Numbered from the stretch's first letter, positions 37,051 to 45,671 are shown. The stretch: 64,000 nt of DNA from an uncultured cyanobacterium (GCA_903848645.1 CAINGU010000005.1:62001-126000), one strand, 5' to 3'. Numbers and translations are program-made. Notes: generated by a model from the letters alone, not told the origin.

Positions 37051-37107
37051 AAGGCAAGGGGCAAGAGTAAAAACCTTGTCATTGCTGACTTTGAGATTTT
37101 TGAACAG
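37051..37107 (+). repeat. Dispersed repeat copy B (pairs with 26681-26750)
   Basis: AAGGCAAGGGGCAAGAG, then TAAAAACCTTGTCATTGC and TGACTTTGAGATTTTTGAAC. The core of about 40 bases matches copy A with only a few substitutions, in the opposite orientation relative to the window. Confidence 0.65.
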
Positions 37108-37255
37108 TAAGGTTTGATTTTTCCACAATTAGCCAGAGATTGCTATCTATCCAAGGGTACTTGACAAAAGTTAGAAATGACAAAATTTCATAATTAAACA
37201 CTATCGTTAATTTAGATAAGTCCTATTTTCAATAGACATCTGGTGAAAAAGATTG

Positions 37256-37283
37256 TAGGGACAATTCATGAATTGTCCCTACC
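37256..37283. repeat. Perfect palindrome GTAGGGACAATTCA / TGAATTGTCCCTAC
   Basis: A 28-base perfect palindrome about 45 bases past the ferredoxin stop codon (37329), where it may serve as its 3' stem-loop. It belongs to the GTAGG-start palindromes scattered in this window. Confidence 0.8.
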
Positions 37284-37328
37284 AGGGTTTCAGATTACGC
37301 ACATTTAATTACCGGAGATATCTAATGA

Positions 37329-37568
37329 TTACCAAGTAGGATCACTAAAAAGATGGATTGTTAACTTATCTTTGTTTGGTGGAACTGCGGTAATACAAGC
37401 CCGAACAATTTCCCCATCATCTAATTCTACTGTACAAGCGTGGCAAGTCCCCATAAGACAACCAGTAGGAATTGATACTCCAGCCCGTTCCGCAACATCT
37501 AATAACGGTTCTCCGACTTCGGCATTAACGGTAATATCATCTGGTAAAAAGTTAATTTGCATAGTCAT
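37329..37568 (-). CDS. Plant-type [2Fe-2S] ferredoxin-like protein
   Basis: The 79-residue protein (77 if translation starts at the second Met) has the four-cysteine plant-type ferredoxin motif: GCLMGTCHACTVEL gives C-x4-C-x2-C and IVRACITAVP the fourth. It is shorter than photosynthetic PetF (about 98 residues) and begins MTMQINFLPDDITVNAEVGEPLLDVAERAG. Cyanobacteria have several such minor ferredoxins; the electron partner is not known. The gene stands alone between repeats and the WD40 pseudogene. Confidence 0.9.
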   Translation of the reverse strand: MTMQINFLPDDITVNAEVGEPLLDVAERAGVSIPTGCLMGTCHACTVELDDGEIVRACITAVPPNKDKLTIHLFSDPTW

Positions 37569-37626
37569 TTTTTAGTTTTGAGTTATTAAGAATTAACAAT
37601 TGTGCTTCTGCTCTATTTCCTATCAC

Positions 37627-38163
37627 CTAATCATTTTGACACAAAGTGCGATAACTTTGCTCTCTATAGGCATCGCTTCTGGTAATTGTTGAATTATATA
37701 GTAGATAATCCTTTAATATATGGCAATTACTTTTGAATAAACTTGCCAATGTAATATCTGACAACTTCCGTAAAATTACATGACCTTGACCACTACCAGC
37801 AGCCAATATTTTACCATCTGGACTAAAACTGACACTGGTTAACTCTTCGGCATCACCTTTTAAAACCATGAGTAAAACACCTTCTTGATTCCACAATCTG
37901 ATTTTATTTTTATCAGCACTGCTAGAAGCAAGAATTTTACCATCATGTGACCAAGCTACAGCTAAAACAGCGTCTTTATGACCTAGTAAAGTTTTTAGTA
38001 GCTTACCTTCTTTACTCCACAATTTTATAGTCTGATCGGTACTTGCTGATGCGATAATTTGACTATCAGGATGAAAACTAACGCTATTCACTACAGATGT
38101 ATGACCGAGTAAAGTTTTTAATAACTTACCTTCCCGACTCCATAGTTTAATTGTGTTGTCTTG
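37627..38163 (-). pseudogene. WD40-repeat protein gene, 3' part, broken by a MITE
   Basis: The reverse frame encodes the C-terminal part of a WD40 protein: three recognisable blades ending in IKLWSKEGKLLKTLLGH, IRLWNQEGVLLMVLKG and VILRKLSDITLASLF, then a tail containing CHILKDYLL. The frame continues upstream of the first ATG (38091) through another blade, NTIKLWSREGKLLKTLLGH, until it meets the mobile element at 38165-38327. Past the element a short stretch, NILQSINKELLDRANLELKA, is in a protein-like frame and may be the gene's former upstream part. The start and most blades are missing, so this is a pseudogene. Intact homologues are long NACHT- or kinase-WD40 regulators. Confidence 0.75.
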
Positions 38164-38164
38164 A

Positions 38165-38327
38165 CTAGTAGTCTGTCAAGAACTAATTGACGGATTCAGA
38201 ACTTACCCAATTGGCTTGCTTTGTAGGGTGCGTCAGACTCGATAATTCATCAACAATCAACCGATATTTGACATCTGACGCACACCTGACGACTGAACCC
38301 GTCATTTTCCGATTGACAGACTACTAG
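38165..38327. mobile_element. MITE of about 160 bp with 35-bp terminal inverted repeats
   Basis: The left end is CTAGTAGTCTGTCAAG...TGACGGATTCAG. The right end, in reverse complement, is CTAGTAGTCTGTCAATC...TGACGGGTTCAG, so the termini match over about 35 bases with a few differences. The interior holds a second inverted pair, GGTGCGTCAGA / TCTGACGCAC. CTAG at both ends could be the target duplication or part of the terminal repeat. It has no ORF. It sits in the WD40 pseudogene. Confidence 0.8.
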
Positions 38328-38770
38328 CTTTTAGTTCTAAATTGGCACGATCTAGTAATTCTTTATTAATTGATTGGAGAATATTTTCTGTGCGTGAATT
38401 TCCAAAAAAGTATAAATTTAAATGTAGTACGTACTACATAAAAGATGGATAGCTATCATAGATTATTTTCTCTAAGCGCGAAAAACCAGCTATATAGCCA
38501 GTTTTAAATTCATAGTTATCATATCAAATCTGCAATCAATACTGATTAATAGTGTAGCAATATATTTTGACACCAAAATCGCATATGTAATAAATCACAC
38601 ATTATTGAGATATAAATATCAATGTGAAAATAAAGATACAAATAAAAATATTACTAATAGTTAATCCGTGTTGGATTAGGAAACCAGTAAAAACCTCCCT
38701 GGTTAGAGACTGACCCAGATAAAATAGTTAACGAATACTGTCTAACAAATGTTTCCCACTTTTCTTACTC
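38328..38770. other. Spacer upstream of tatC with 18-bp palindrome and hairpin leader
   Basis: 443 bases. The first 70 bases are the residue of the broken WD40 gene region. A perfect 18-base palindrome, ATGTAGTACGTACTACAT, is at 38422-38439. Just before tatC two hairpins follow each other: TAATCC/GGATTA (38662-38678) and AACCAG/CTGGTT (38682-38704), possibly a structured 5' leader. No gene is seen. Confidence 0.55.
38422..38439. promoter_or_regulatory. 18-bp perfect palindrome, possible operator
   Basis: ATGTAGTAC followed by its exact reverse complement GTACTACAT. It lies 330 bases upstream of tatC in AT-rich DNA, and the half-site TAGTAC would suit a dimeric regulator. No regulator gene is adjacent, so the role is open. 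Confidence 0.35.
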
Positions 38771-39574
38771 ATGACCTCTCCACAAGACGTAGATACAATA
38801 AATTCCCCAAATTTTCCCGATTTAGACCCAGAAGCATCCAGCAAACCACCTATTAACCCGCTAGATGAATTACCAGGGGAAGTGGAAATGTCCATTTTTG
38901 ACCACCTGGAGGAATTGCGGCAAAGAATTTTCTATGCCCTCATTGTGGTAGTAGTGGGTATTATCGGTTGTTTTATCTTGGTTAAACCCCTAGTACAGCT
39001 ACTAGAAGTTCCTGCTCACGGCGTTAAATTTCTGCAATTAGCTCCAGGAGAATTTTTCTTTGTCTCCATGAAAGTAGCAGCTTACGGTGGTTTAATCCTG
39101 GCTACTCCCTTCATTCTTTATCAAATTATCCAGTTTGTACTTCCTGGCCTCACCGTGCGGGAACGGCGTTTAGTCATCCCTGTGGTACTAGGTTCAAGCG
39201 TATTATTTGTATGCGGCTTGATTTTCGCTTATGTAGCACTCATTCCCGCTGCTTTACAATTCTTCATTAACTATGGTGCTGATGTTGTTGAGCAACTTTG
39301 GTCAATTGATAAGTATTTTGATTTTGTGCTGTTATTGTTATTCACCACAGGACTAGCATTTCAAGTTCCGGTTATTCAAATTTTGCTCGCTACCTTGGGA
39401 ATTGTCTCCTCACAAATCATGTTAAAAGGTTGGCGTTATGTAATTATGGCAGCAATAATTTTAGGAGCAGTACTGACACCTTCTACAGATCCTCTGACCC
39501 AAAGTCTTTTAGCTGGTGCGGTTTTAGGACTATACTTTGGGGGGATTGGACTGGTGAAAATGATTGGTAAATAA
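38771..39574 (+). CDS. tatC: Sec-independent (twin-arginine) translocase subunit TatC
   Basis: The 267-residue protein has six transmembrane helices and the hallmark [15 protein letters not shown] motif after a 45-residue acidic N-terminal extension. Further conserved blocks are [27 protein letters not shown] and the [15 protein letters not shown] end. TatC recognises twin-arginine signal peptides of folded proteins and works with TatA/TatB, whose genes are not in the window. The length and the Pro-rich N-terminus are normal for cyanobacteria. A possible structured leader precedes it. Confidence 0.96.
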   Translation: MTSPQDVDTINSPNFPDLDPEASSKPPINPLDELPGEVEMSIFDHLEELRQRIFYALIVVVVGIIGCFILVKPLVQLLEVPAHGVKFLQLAPGEFFFVSMKVAAYGGLILATPFILYQIIQFVLPGLTVRERRLVIPVVLGSSVLFVCGLIFAYVALIPAALQFFINYGADVVEQLWSIDKYFDFVLLLLFTTGLAFQVPVIQILLATLGIVSSQIMLKGWRYVIMAAIILGAVLTPSTDPLTQSLLAGAVLGLYFGGIGLVKMIGK

Positions 39575-39788
39575 TTGAAGTTGTCAGTTGTTCGTTATTT
39601 CCTAATCAGTAACTTGCGTTATCAAATTACATTAATTGTTAATCGCTATGCAGAAAGCCAGTTATCCTCATTGCTATCCTATAAAATGAGGCTTGATAAA
39701 TTAGTTTTGTCAACGCTGGCTAATTTATAGCTAACGTTATCTAAAACCAACTTAACTTTAACTTTTACAATAGGGATACTTCACAAGC

Positions 39789-40826
39789 ATGGCTCAAGAG
39801 CGCACGTTACCCACATTTAATACTGCCACAGTCCAAATCACCAAAGAAGAAGGATTGGGCTTATACGAAGATATGACATTAGGGCGTTTATTTGAAGATA
39901 AATGTGCCGAAATGTACTATAGAGGAAAAATGTTTGGTTTTGTCCACCTATACAACGGACAAGAAGCAGTTTGTAGCGGCATTGTCAAAGGTGCAATGCG
40001 CCCCGGTGAAGATTTCGTTTCCAGCACCTACCGTGACCACGTTCATGCTTTGAGTGCCGGAGTCCCCGCACGAGAAGTCATGGCAGAATTATTTGGTAAA
40101 GCCACAGGTTGCAGTAAAGGGCGCGGTGGTTCTATGCATATGTTTTCTGCGGAACATCGCCTATTAGGTGGTTATGCTTTCGTTGCCGAAGGTATTCCTG
40201 TGGCTGCTGGTGCAGCTTTCCAATCTAAATACCGTCGGGAAGTTCTGGGAGACAAAACCGCTGACCAAGTAACCGCTTGCTTCTTTGGTGACGGTGCTGC
40301 TAACAACGGTCAATTTTTTGAAACATTGAATATGGCAGCTTTATGGAAATTGCCAATTCTCTTTGTGGTAGAAAATAATAAGTGGGCAATTGGTATGTCT
40401 CACGAACGGGCAACTTCCCAACCAGAGATCTACAAAAAAGCCAGTGTGTTTAACATGGTGGGTGTGGAAGTTGACGGCATGGATGTTCTAGCAGTGCGTC
40501 AGGTGGCTCAAGAAGCCGTAGCCCGCGCTCGTGCTGGAGAAGGTCCAACTCTAATCGAAGCCATGACTTATCGCTTCCGGGGTCATTCTCTAGCTGACCC
40601 AGACGAAATGCGAAGCAAAGAAGAAAAAGAATTTTGGTTTGCTCGTGACCCCATTAAAAAGTTAGCTGGTTATTTAGTAGAACAAAATCTAGCTACAGAA
40701 GCAGAACTCAAAGATATTGAAAAGAAAATTCAGGCTGTGATTGAGGACGCGGTTAAATTTGCCGAAAGCAGCCCTGAACCAGATCCTAGCGAGTTATATC
40801 GCTTTATTTTTGCAGAAGACGTTTAA
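39789..40826 (+). CDS. pdhA: Pyruvate dehydrogenase E1 component, alpha subunit
   Basis: The 345-residue thiamin-diphosphate enzyme subunit catalyses decarboxylation of pyruvate with PdhB. The TPP motif runs from [18 protein letters not shown] to [12 protein letters not shown]. The phosphorylation-loop-like [19 protein letters not shown] is present, and GRGGSMHMF marks the active-site loop. Length and sequence match plastid/cyanobacterial PdhA. The beta, E2 and E3 genes are not adjacent, as is usual in cyanobacteria. STRR sequences follow its stop codon. Confidence 0.96.
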   Translation: MAQERTLPTFNTATVQITKEEGLGLYEDMTLGRLFEDKCAEMYYRGKMFGFVHLYNGQEAVCSGIVKGAMRPGEDFVSSTYRDHVHALSAGVPAREVMAELFGKATGCSKGRGGSMHMFSAEHRLLGGYAFVAEGIPVAAGAAFQSKYRREVLGDKTADQVTACFFGDGAANNGQFFETLNMAALWKLPILFVVENNKWAIGMSHERATSQPEIYKKASVFNMVGVEVDGMDVLAVRQVAQEAVARARAGEGPTLIEAMTYRFRGHSLADPDEMRSKEEKEFWFARDPIKKLAGYLVEQNLATEAELKDIEKKIQAVIEDAVKFAESSPEPDPSELYRFIFAEDV

Positions 40827-40831
40827 ATTAG

Positions 40832-40958
40832 GGACTGGGGACTGGGGACTGGGGACTGGGGACTAGGGACTAGCACTAGGGACTGGGAGAAATTTCTTTC
40901 CTATCACAACGGACAACGGACAACGGACAACGGACAACTAACAACTAACAACTAACAA
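40832..40958 (+). repeat. Compound STRR array between pdhA and aldose epimerase gene
   Basis: About seven GGGACTG-type heptamers at 40835-40886 are followed by ACAACGG-type units (40912-40937) and ACAACTA-type units (40938-40958). The array ends ACAAAATC-ATG, 4 bases before the start at 40963. Two heptamer types are joined in one spacer. Confidence 0.88.
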
Positions 40959-40962
40959 AATC

Positions 40963-41832
40963 ATGTTTACCATTGATATTCAAGAACAACAATACAAAAC
41001 CTACATCCTGTCTGATAAAACCGCTGGTACACAAATAGAAGTTGTCCCCGAAAGAGGCGGTATCATCACTCGTTGGCTGGTGCAAGGTCAAGAAATATTT
41101 TACCTAGACTCTGAACGCTTTACTCATCCTGATTTGAGCGTTAGAGGTGGCAATCCAATTTTGTTTCCTCTTTGCGGTAATTTACCTGATAATACTTACA
41201 GCGTCGACGGAAAAGAGTATACTATTAAACAACATGGCTTTGCTCGTGAATTGCCTTGGACAGTAACAACGCAAAATACTGAAGGTAAGGCTAGTGTAAC
41301 TGTAGTTCTCAGCAGCAACGAGGAAACAAAGGCAGTTTATCCTTTTGATTTTCAACTCGCTTTTACCTACGAACTCCAAGGTAATACCTTAGTAGTGCGT
41401 CAGGAATATAAAAATCTGTCATCTACACCCATGCCATTTTCCGCTGGTTTCCACCCTTATTTCCTCTGTGGGGATAAAAATCAGCTAGAAGTGGAACTTC
41501 CTTCTGGAGAATATCAAGATAACAAAACCAAGGAATTTCACGCCTTTAACGGCAAATTTGACTTTAGCCAAGATGAAATTGATTTTGCCTTTGGAGGACT
41601 CACCAGTAAATCAGCCACAGTCACAGATAACAGCCGCAGGTTGAAGCTAACCCTCGATTACGATGATTTCTCTACCTGGTTGGTGTTTTGGACTGTTAAA
41701 GGCAAAGAATTCTACTGTCTAGAGCCTTGGAGTGCCACCCGCAATGCTTTCAACACTGGTGAAAACCTGACTGTGTTAGCTCCGGGAGCGAGTTGTACTG
41801 CTTCTTTTGGGTTAACGGCAAATTTTTTCTAG
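40963..41832 (+). CDS. Aldose 1-epimerase family protein
   Basis: The 289-residue protein belongs to the galactose mutarotase-like fold. RGGNPILFPLCGNLPDNTY and KQHGFARELPW carry the conserved Arg and His. SAGFHPYFLCG has the second His, and FYCLEPWSATRNAFNTGE contributes the catalytic Glu. It matches the D-hexose-6-phosphate or aldose 1-epimerase-like group. The exact sugar is unknown. The compound STRR array abuts its start, so its 5' leader is made of repeat. A tRNA gene follows 62 bases downstream. Confidence 0.88.
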   Translation: MFTIDIQEQQYKTYILSDKTAGTQIEVVPERGGIITRWLVQGQEIFYLDSERFTHPDLSVRGGNPILFPLCGNLPDNTYSVDGKEYTIKQHGFARELPWTVTTQNTEGKASVTVVLSSNEETKAVYPFDFQLAFTYELQGNTLVVRQEYKNLSSTPMPFSAGFHPYFLCGDKNQLEVELPSGEYQDNKTKEFHAFNGKFDFSQDEIDFAFGGLTSKSATVTDNSRRLKLTLDYDDFSTWLVFWTVKGKEFYCLEPWSATRNAFNTGENLTVLAPGASCTASFGLTANFF

Positions 41833-41839
41833 AAACCCC

Positions 41840-41870
41840 TTGACAAAACCATAGCTGTTGATGGTATATT
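41840..41870 (+). promoter_or_regulatory. Sigma70-type promoter of tRNA-Lys
   Basis: TTGACA (41840-41845) and TATATT (41865-41870) with a 19-base spacer, slightly long; a -10 shifted left to GTATAT gives 18. The -10 ends 25 bases before the tRNA. Confidence 0.55.
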
Positions 41871-41894
41871 GATAAAGTTGGAAAAACAGCAAAA

Positions 41895-41966
<72 letters not shown>

Positions 41967-42138
41967 TTCTCAAGACTCAAGTATAATTGCCTTTGCCAAT
42001 TACAAGATGTAAGATTATTCATAGGCATCTGCAAAGAAAAATTTTAGACAAGTGATTGAGATCAGTCTAAAAACTCAGTAACACCTTCATAATTGTCAAA
42101 CTTAGAATAAAATTCTTCAACTTTCCTTGATTGATTAA

Positions 42139-42387
42139 TTAAACAGAAATGCGGAAGGATTGACCAATAACTTGAAAATCTTCTGTTTGTTGATTTCTAA
42201 GTTTGGCACGAATTTGAGTAAATTGGCTAACAACGTCTGGTTTATAGAGTTTTTCTCCACATTTTGAACAAACTTCTGCTTCTACATGGATAATGGCGGT
42301 GTTATTTCCTCCTTTTAGCATTTTTTCAATTTGCTTAGTTTCTAACTCACCTTGACAAGTGGGACATTTTTGGTTTTTCATACTCAT
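42139..42387 (-). CDS. YgiT-type (MqsA-like) zinc-finger protein
   Basis: The protein has 80-82 residues, starting at ATG 42387 or 42381. Two CxxC pairs (KCPTCQGELE and EVCSKCGEKLY) form the N-terminal zinc finger of YgiT/MqsA-type antitoxins, followed by PDVVSQFTQIRAKLRNQ. In this family the protein neutralises a small ribonuclease toxin (MqsR or DUF4258) encoded just upstream. Here the DNA upstream holds only short protein-like frames without a proper start, so the toxin appears lost. The C-terminal DNA-binding HTH of full MqsA is absent. Frames extend to 42435, but the preceding residues look unrelated. Confidence 0.8.
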   Translation of the reverse strand: MSMKNQKCPTCQGELETKQIEKMLKGGNNTAIIHVEAEVCSKCGEKLYKPDVVSQFTQIRAKLRNQQTEDFQVIGQSFRISV

Positions 42388-42435
42388 ACTTCCTGATGTG
42401 CCAATTAATCCAGTGTTGAGCCTGGGAACTATCAA

Positions 42436-42827
42436 CAGGGACTAAAATTGCAGTGCTGCTATTTATGATCATAGCCTCTAATTTTGTGAATAGGTTGACG
42501 GGCAATATTTTCTCGGTAAGTTAAATCAGGAGGATAGGGTTGATTATTGGGTTGTTTTTCGATAATTTCGTTGTATCTGACAGAATGAAAGATTTTATTC
42601 AAGGAAGTCTATTATTTTCTGCTTTTTCATCAGTAAGTAACCGAGATTTGGGGGATAGTTTACTGCAAAGTACGGATATGAGTGGTAAGATAAGGGGAGG
42701 CATTATGACAACTAATTCATTAAGGATAAAATAGATTATCTGGTGGAAGACTTTTGATAGGAAGAACAGCCTTGAGGAAGTTTTAGAATATGTTTTAGGA
42801 TAGATATTTTCAGATGAGGAGAAATAG
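42436..42827. other. Spacer with decayed gene fragments
   Basis: 392 bases upstream of the YgiT-type gene and of the AAA gene. On the reverse strand, 42465 to about 42608 reads NKIFHSVRYNEIIEKQPNNQ then PYPPDLTYRENIARQPIHK and ends GYDHK, protein-like but without ATG; it may be the C-terminus of the lost toxin partner. A forward frame at 42540-42734 lies over it and has no supporting feature. An AGGAG before the AAA start codon is visible at 42818-42822. Confidence 0.5.
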
Positions 42828-44042
42828 ATGGAAGGTAAAAGATTTATTCACAAAATTAAATTACAAAACTTCCTTTCCTATGGAAGTGATGGGGAAGAAA
42901 TAGAACTACAACCGCTAAATGTGTTAATTGGTCGTAATACTTCTGGTAAGTCTAATTTAATAGAAGCTATTAGTATTTTAAAAGCAACACCAACAGATTT
43001 ACCAGCCCCATTTCGTCAAGGAGGAGGTATTAAAGAATTTTTATGGAAAGGTAAGGGAAGTAATTCTATAGCTAATATAGAGATTATTTTAAATTATCCA
43101 GAAATAAATTATCCAGAAAGGCACGGAAAAAACTTACATTACAAATTGAGTCTAACAGAAGTAGGACAAAGGATAGAATTAGTAGATGAATTTCTACAAA
43201 ATAAAGAACGTTATGAAGGTCAAGAAGATAAATATTTTTACTATCGCTATCAACAAGGTAATCCAGTTTTAAATATTAACGATACTTCAAATTCAAATTC
43301 ATTTAAGCGTTATTTAAGAAGAGAAGACTTAATTCCCGATCAATCAGTTTTATCTCAAAGAAAAGATCCTGATTTGTATCCAGAACTGTCTTATATTAGT
43401 ACAGAATTTTCTAAAATAGGTTTATATCGTCACTGGCAAATGGGACGACATTCAGAACCTCGCAAATCTCAACCCACTGATTTACCTCAACATCCTTTAC
43501 TAGAAGATGTAAGTAATTTAGGTCTGGTTTTAAATGATTTAAAATATCAATTAGGTAATAGAAAAATTATTGAATGGCTCAAAAAATTTTATGAAGAAGC
43601 AGAAGAATTAGATGTGAGAATATACGGTGGTACAGTACAAATATTCATTCGTGAAGAAGGTTTAATTCAACCAATTCCGGCAAATCGTTTATCAGATGGA
43701 ACATTGCGTTATTTATGTTTAATGGCTTTACTTCTTGACCCAACTCCACCACCACTAATTTGTATTGAAGAACCTGAATTAGGTTTACATCCAGATATTT
43801 TACCGACAATTGCCGAAATGTTAATTGAAGCATCTCAAAGAACCCAATTAATTGTGACAACTCACTCTGATCCTTTGATTTCTGCTTTGAGTGAATATCC
43901 TGAATCAGTAGTAGTTTGTGAAAGAGATGAAAAAGGATCTCACCTTCGTCGTCTTGAACCTGATAAACTTAAAGACTGGTTAAAAAATTATACTTTGGGT
44001 GATCTAAGACAGATGGGTGAAATAGGGGGAAACAGATGGTAA
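42828..44042 (+). CDS. AAA-family (AAA_21, RecF-like) ATPase of a two-gene unit with DUF4276
   Basis: The 404-residue ATPase starts HKIKLQNFLSYGSDGEEIEL and has Walker A G35-RNTSGKS42. The central part is long and helical with YRHWQMGRHSEPR. A signature-like LSDGTLRYLCLMALLL lies near 287, Walker B LICIEEPELGLHP near 311 and the switch region VTTHSDPLI near 345. It ends LRQMGEIGGNRW, the usual end of ATPases of this kind linked to DUF4276 genes. The downstream gene overlaps by 7 bases. A Shine-Dalgarno, AGGAG, precedes ATG 42828. The pair lies behind tRNA-Lys and is likely a defence or plasmid-type maintenance module; function is not proven. Confidence 0.87.
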   Translation: MEGKRFIHKIKLQNFLSYGSDGEEIELQPLNVLIGRNTSGKSNLIEAISILKATPTDLPAPFRQGGGIKEFLWKGKGSNSIANIEIILNYPEINYPERHGKNLHYKLSLTEVGQRIELVDEFLQNKERYEGQEDKYFYYRYQQGNPVLNINDTSNSNSFKRYLRREDLIPDQSVLSQRKDPDLYPELSYISTEFSKIGLYRHWQMGRHSEPRKSQPTDLPQHPLLEDVSNLGLVLNDLKYQLGNRKIIEWLKKFYEEAEELDVRIYGGTVQIFIREEGLIQPIPANRLSDGTLRYLCLMALLLDPTPPPLICIEEPELGLHPDILPTIAEMLIEASQRTQLIVTTHSDPLISALSEYPESVVVCERDEKGSHLRRLEPDKLKDWLKNYTLGDLRQMGEIGGNRW

Positions 44043-44707
44043 AAGAAGTTCGTATTTATATAGAAGGCGGTGGAGATTCCAAAGATCAGAAAACTTCACT
44101 TAGAAAAGGATTTAGTCAGTTTTTTAAACAGTTTTTTGAAAAATTTCAAGCAAAAACCAAAATCATTATCTGTTGTCATCCCAAAATCATTATGTGTGGT
44201 ACTCGAAGTCATGCTTTTCGTGACTTTAAAAATGCTTTAAAATCTCATCCTGACGCTTTTAATGTTTTGCTGGTTGATGCGGAAGCACCTGTTACAAAAA
44301 ATTCCCCTTGGGAACATTTGAAATTTAGAGATAATTGGGATAAACCAACAGGAGTTGATGATGATAATTGCCATTTGATGGTACAAACAATGGAAGCTTG
44401 GTTTATTGCTGATATTGAAACGCTGAGAGAATATTATAAACAAGGTTTTCAAGAAAGTGGTATTCCCAAAACTCGTAATGTAGAAACTATTCACAAACAG
44501 GGAACAAATAATAAGTTAGAACGTATTCTCAAAACTGCGACTGCTAACACTATCAAAAAAGAGTATCATAAAATTAACCACGCTTCTGAATTATTAGGAC
44601 GAATAGATGCAAATAAGGTTTGTCAAGCTTCCCCATATTGCGATCGCCTTTTTACAACTCTAACATCAAAAATGACCGTATCAACCAGCAACACTGACGC
44701 AGAATAA
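44036..44707 (+). CDS. DUF4276 family protein (Toprim-like), partner of AAA ATPase
   Basis: The 223-residue protein begins VKEVRIYIEGGGDSKDQK with Glu10 in the Toprim-like position, followed by FNVLLVDAEAP with Asp81 and Glu83. MVQTMEAWFIADIETL and LERILK match DUF4276. The fold is predicted Toprim-like, hence possibly a nuclease whose activity the ATPase controls. The start ATG 44036 lies inside the ATPase 3' end, so the two are translationally coupled. HIP1 at 44639 shows adaptation to the host. The last 14 residues are polar. Confidence 0.85.
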   Translation: MVKEVRIYIEGGGDSKDQKTSLRKGFSQFFKQFFEKFQAKTKIIICCHPKIIMCGTRSHAFRDFKNALKSHPDAFNVLLVDAEAPVTKNSPWEHLKFRDNWDKPTGVDDDNCHLMVQTMEAWFIADIETLREYYKQGFQESGIPKTRNVETIHKQGTNNKLERILKTATANTIKKEYHKINHASELLGRIDANKVCQASPYCDRLFTTLTSKMTVSTSNTDAE

Positions 44708-44850
44708 ATAAAATTTGATTTATATTAAAAGTATTAAGTAAAATATATTTGGTGTATTTCTAATCTCCTGATTATATTATTTTCTAAAAATTTACTGATT
44801 ATTATCAAATCTGAAGAATTACAAATTAACACATTAGCAAAATATGAAAA

Positions 44851-45591
44851 ATGCAAATTGTTAAACGCAATATTGAGTTAAGAGTTGATGATAGTTTAAT
44901 GCGTGTTTATATTGCTGCTCCTAAACCAGCAGGTAAATATCCAGGAATTGTTTTTTACAGTGATATTTATCAGTTGGGTGATGCCATAATTCGGTTAGTT
45001 AATTATTTAGCTGCATTTGGTTATGTTGTCGCAGCACCGGAAATTTTTCACCGGGTTGAACCTGTGGGTTCTGTCATTGAACCGAATGATCTTGGGAGAA
45101 TGCGCGGTAATGATGATGCACGACGCACATTAATTTCTGAATATGATGCTGATACTCGTGCGGTAATTGATTTTCTCAAACATGACAGTTCAGTCATTGC
45201 TGAGAAAATCGGAACTTTGGGTTTTTGTATTGGTGGACATTTAGCTGTTCGTGCTGCTTTTGAAAGTGAAATAGAAGCGGCTGTTTGTTGTTATCCTACA
45301 GGTATTCCTAGTGGTAAATTAGGTAAAGGTGTGGCAGATACTATTCACCGATTTGAGGAAATTAAAGGAGAAATGTTGTTAATATTTGGAACTGAAGATC
45401 CACATATTTCTGAACATGATCGACATACTATAATTAATGCTTTAGAAAATGCCAAAGTCCATCATCAATTTTTCTCCTATCAAGCCGAGCATACTTTTAT
45501 GAGAGATGATGGTTATCGTTATGATGCTGTTGCTACTACCTCAGCTTGGTCACAAATTATTGCTTTTTTAGAACGGAAATTTAAAAGGTAA
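44851..45591 (+). CDS. Dienelactone hydrolase family protein
   Basis: The 246-residue alpha/beta hydrolase has the cysteine nucleophile of dienelactone hydrolases in LGFCIGGHLA, an Asp in FGTEDPH and a His in YQAEHTFMRDDG. It cleaves lactone or ester bonds in aromatic-compound breakdown in other bacteria; in cyanobacteria its substrate is unknown. The start MQIVKRNIELRVDDSLMRVYIAAP is typical. A terminator region follows. It is outside the accessory pocket and carries no special context. Confidence 0.92.
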   Translation: MQIVKRNIELRVDDSLMRVYIAAPKPAGKYPGIVFYSDIYQLGDAIIRLVNYLAAFGYVVAAPEIFHRVEPVGSVIEPNDLGRMRGNDDARRTLISEYDADTRAVIDFLKHDSSVIAEKIGTLGFCIGGHLAVRAAFESEIEAAVCCYPTGIPSGKLGKGVADTIHRFEEIKGEMLLIFGTEDPHISEHDRHTIINALENAKVHHQFFSYQAEHTFMRDDGYRYDAVATTSAWSQIIAFLERKFKR

Positions 45592-45671
45592 ATTAATACA
45601 AATTAATAGATGTCTTAACTACCCTGTCCAGCGCTATATTTGTGCCATTCGTTTCCTCTGCTAACAACAAA

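Larger units (their letters stand above)
37014..37328. other. Spacer with two repeats and no gene
   Basis: 315 bases. It contains dispersed repeat copy B (37051-37107) and a 28-base perfect palindrome, GTAGGGACAATTCA / TGAATTGTCCCTAC, at 37256-37283, one of the GTAGG family. Nothing coding is seen. Confidence 0.6.

Noticed and set aside
42060-42138. Reverse frame ending VEEFYSKFDNYEGVTEFLD behind the YgiT-type gene
   Set aside because: Protein-like text but no start codon and in another frame than the antitoxin; too short to be called a gene.
42540-42734. 64-codon forward ORF before the AAA ATPase
   Set aside because: Lies opposite the protein-like reverse frame (NKIFHSVRYNEII...), starts at a weak codon and shows no domain.
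41967-44800. Integrase or attachment-site duplication of tRNA-Lys
   Set aside because: No integrase gene and no second copy of the tRNA 3' end could be seen within the window.
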